The notes below the pieces were generated by a model that did no database searches, was not told the origin of the DNA, and saw only the letters and a program-made list of their open reading frames with translations. A stretch of DNA of 7,416 nt from Pseudomonadota bacterium (GTDB lineage: Bacteria > Pseudomonadota > Alphaproteobacteria > Rhizobiales > Hyphomicrobiaceae). Within the stretch, counting starts at the first letter, position 1. Every line of letters starts with the position of its first letter. The position numbers and the translations under genes are program-made. Positions 6,014 to 7,416 of this stretch are shown here, one piece after another. The stretch spans positions 1 through 7,416 of the forward strand of contig JAEVZQ010000262.1 of NCBI GenBank assembly GCA_023392135.1, given 5' to 3'.

Positions 6014-7416
6014 ACTGCTGCGGCCGCTGTCCGCCGCAAGACGCCGCGCTGCGAAAGCACCTCCGTGATCTCGTCCAAGATGACCGGATCGTCGATCGTG
6101 GCTGGTGCCTTCCAGGGCTCGCCGTCGGCGATCTGACGCATCGTCCCGCGAAGGATTTTGCCCGAGCGCGTCTTGGGCAGCCGCTTCACGACCATGACGT
6201 TCTTGAAGGCGGCGACAGGTCCGATCGTGTCGCGCACGAGCCGGATGACCTCGGCCTCGATTTCCTCGGGATCGCGGTCGACGCCTGCATTGAGCACGAC
6301 GAAGCCGGCCGGAAGCTGCCCCTTCGTCTCGTCGTGCACACCGATTACGGCGCACTCCGCGACGTCCTTGTGCCGGGCGACGACCTCCTCCATCTGGCCC
6401 GTGGACAGCCGGTGGCCGGCGACGTTGATGACATCGTCCGTGCGGGCCATCACGAAGATATAGCCGTCCTCATCGCGATACCCGGCATCCGAGGTCGTGT
6501 AGTAGCCCGGAAACTCCGCAAGATAGCTCTTTCGGAACCGCTCGTTGTTGTTCCACAGCGTCGGCAGGCACGAGGGCGGCAGCGGCAGCTTGATGGCCAA
6601 TGTGCCGGTCTGCCCTGGCGGCAGTGGCTGGCCTTTGTCGTCGAGAATGCCGAGGTCGTAGCCGGGCATCGGCACCGTGGGCGAGCCGTGCTTCACCGGC
6701 AGCGCCCCGAGCCCGACCGGGTTCCCGCAGATCGCCCAGCCCGTTTCCGTCTGCCACCAGTGGTCGATCACCGGCACGCCGAGCTTCTCCTCCGCCCACT
6801 TGATCGTCTCGGGGTCGGCCCGCTCTCCGGCGAGGAACAGGGTCCGGAATGCGCTGAGATCGTATTTTCCGATGAGCTCGCCCTGCGGATCTTCCTTCTT
6901 GATCGCGCGGAAGGCGGTGGGGGCCGTGAACATGGCAGACACGCGGTACTCGGATATCACGCGCCAGAACGCACCTGCATCCGGCGTTCCGACGGGCTTG
7001 CCCTCGTAGAGGACAGTCGTGCAGCCATGCAGCAGGGGGGCATAGACGATATAGGAGTGCCCCACGACCCATCCGACGTCTGAGGCTGCCCAGAACACCT
7101 CGCCCGGCTCGACGCCATAGTGATTTGTCATCGACCACTTGAGCGCAACCATGTGGCCGCCGTTGTCCCGCACCACGCCTTTGGGCTGGCCGGTCGTTCC
7201 CGAGGTATAGAGGATGTAGAGCGGGTCCGTGGCGGCGACAGCAACGCAGCCCGCCTTGCGTCCGCGCGACTTCGCATCGCGAACGAGCGATGCCCAGTCG
7301 TGATCGCGACCCGGAACGAGCGGCGCATCCTGCATCGGCCGCTGCAGGATGATGCAGTGGCTTGGCTTGTGGTCGCTGAGCTCGATCGCCTTGTCGAGCA
7401 GCGGCTTGTAGGGGAC
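6010..7416 (-). CDS. prpE: Propionate (acetate)-CoA ligase, PrpE type, C-terminal part (cut by window edge)
   Basis: The frame is open from base 7416 to the TAG at 6012-6010, giving 468 residues of a protein usually near 630. It belongs to the AMP-forming acyl-CoA synthetases (ANL superfamily), which activate a short-chain acid via an acyl-adenylate and pass it to CoA in the cytoplasm. Visible motifs, numbered from the first visible residue: YTSGTTGQPKG at 70-80 (phosphate loop), WWQTETGW at 220-227 (adenine/acyl site), TSDAGYRDEDGY at 308-319 with the ribose-binding Asp310, the hinge and core motif MARTDDVINVAGHRL at 323-337, and PKTRSGK with catalytic Lys420, a residue that family members acetylate for control. 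The opening VPYKPLLDKAIELSDHKP and LYEGKPVGTPDAGAFWRVI resemble PrpE more than AcsA, so propionate is favoured but acetate is possible. The C-terminus ends in TAAAAV, and the stop codon comes from the adjacent palindromic repeat. Confidence 0.92.
   Translation of the reverse strand, partial: VPYKPLLDKAIELSDHKPSHCIILQRPMQDAPLVPGRDHDWASLVRDAKSRGRKAGCVAVAATDPLYILYTSGTTGQPKGVVRDNGGHMVALKWSMTNHYGVEPGEVFWAASDVGWVVGHSYIVYAPLLHGCTTVLYEGKPVGTPDAGAFWRVISEYRVSAMFTAPTAFRAIKKEDPQGELIGKYDLSAFRTLFLAGERADPETIKWAEEKLGVPVIDHWWQTETGWAICGNPVGLGALPVKHGSPTVPMPGYDLGILDDKGQPLPPGQTGTLAIKLPLPPSCLPTLWNNNERFRKSYLAEFPGYYTTSDAGYRDEDGYIFVMARTDDVINVAGHRLSTGQMEEVVARHKDVAECAVIGVHDETKGQLPAGFVVLNAGVDRDPEEIEAEVIRLVRDTIGPVAAFKNVMVVKRLPKTRSGKILRGTMRQIADGEPWKAPATIDDPVILDEITEVLSQRGVLRRTAAAAV

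Noticed and set aside
5962..7083. 373-codon plus-strand open frame opposite the CoA ligase
   Set aside because: It is antisense to a gene with clear motifs and is a typical GC-rich shadow frame without a recognisable domain.

Overview
The window looks like the chromosome of a GC-rich alphaproteobacterium, most likely of the Hyphomicrobiales (Bradyrhizobium/Methylobacterium-like). The basis is the codon use, the flavour of the proteins (PrkA, cyclase-like AAA/TPR regulator, glucose 1-dehydrogenase-type SDR, PrpE-type acyl-CoA ligase) and promoter motifs resembling those of the alphaproteobacterial general stress sigma factor EcfG. This placement is inference. All five genes lie on the minus strand, so transcription runs from high to low coordinates.

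In transcription order: (i) 7416-6010, the C-terminal three quarters of a propionate/acetate-CoA ligase (prpE-like), cut by the window edge. (ii) 6013-5846, two neighbouring long imperfect palindromes of about 77 bp with the same design but different, mutually compensating arm sequences. The end of the first supplies the ligase stop codon. (iii) 5822-4922, an EcfG-like promoter, a leader hairpin, and a short-chain dehydrogenase that probably starts at a TTG. (iv) 4877-4301, a second EcfG-like promoter, a two-CBS-domain protein and a clear Rho-independent terminator. (v) 4136-1137, a 999-residue regulator made of a degenerate, probably dead class III cyclase domain, an AAA/STAND-type ATPase and a TPR-like helical region. 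(vi) 1136-500, about 640 bp without a convincing gene but with three compact dyads and a weaker EcfG-like motif. (vii) 499-1, the N-terminal 166 residues of the serine protein kinase PrkA, cut by the window edge.

The theme that best joins the genes is stress or stationary-phase physiology: a PrkA kinase, a CBS energy sensor and an NAD(P)-dependent SDR. The SDR and CBS genes carry the same -35/-10 pair (CGAAC-N16-CGTT) at almost the same distance from their start codons, which suggests one shared regulon. The two most unusual items are the covarying palindrome pair at 5846-6013 and the active-site-less cyclase domain fused to a STAND ATPase. I see no clear defence system, CRISPR array, RNA gene or complete insertion sequence.
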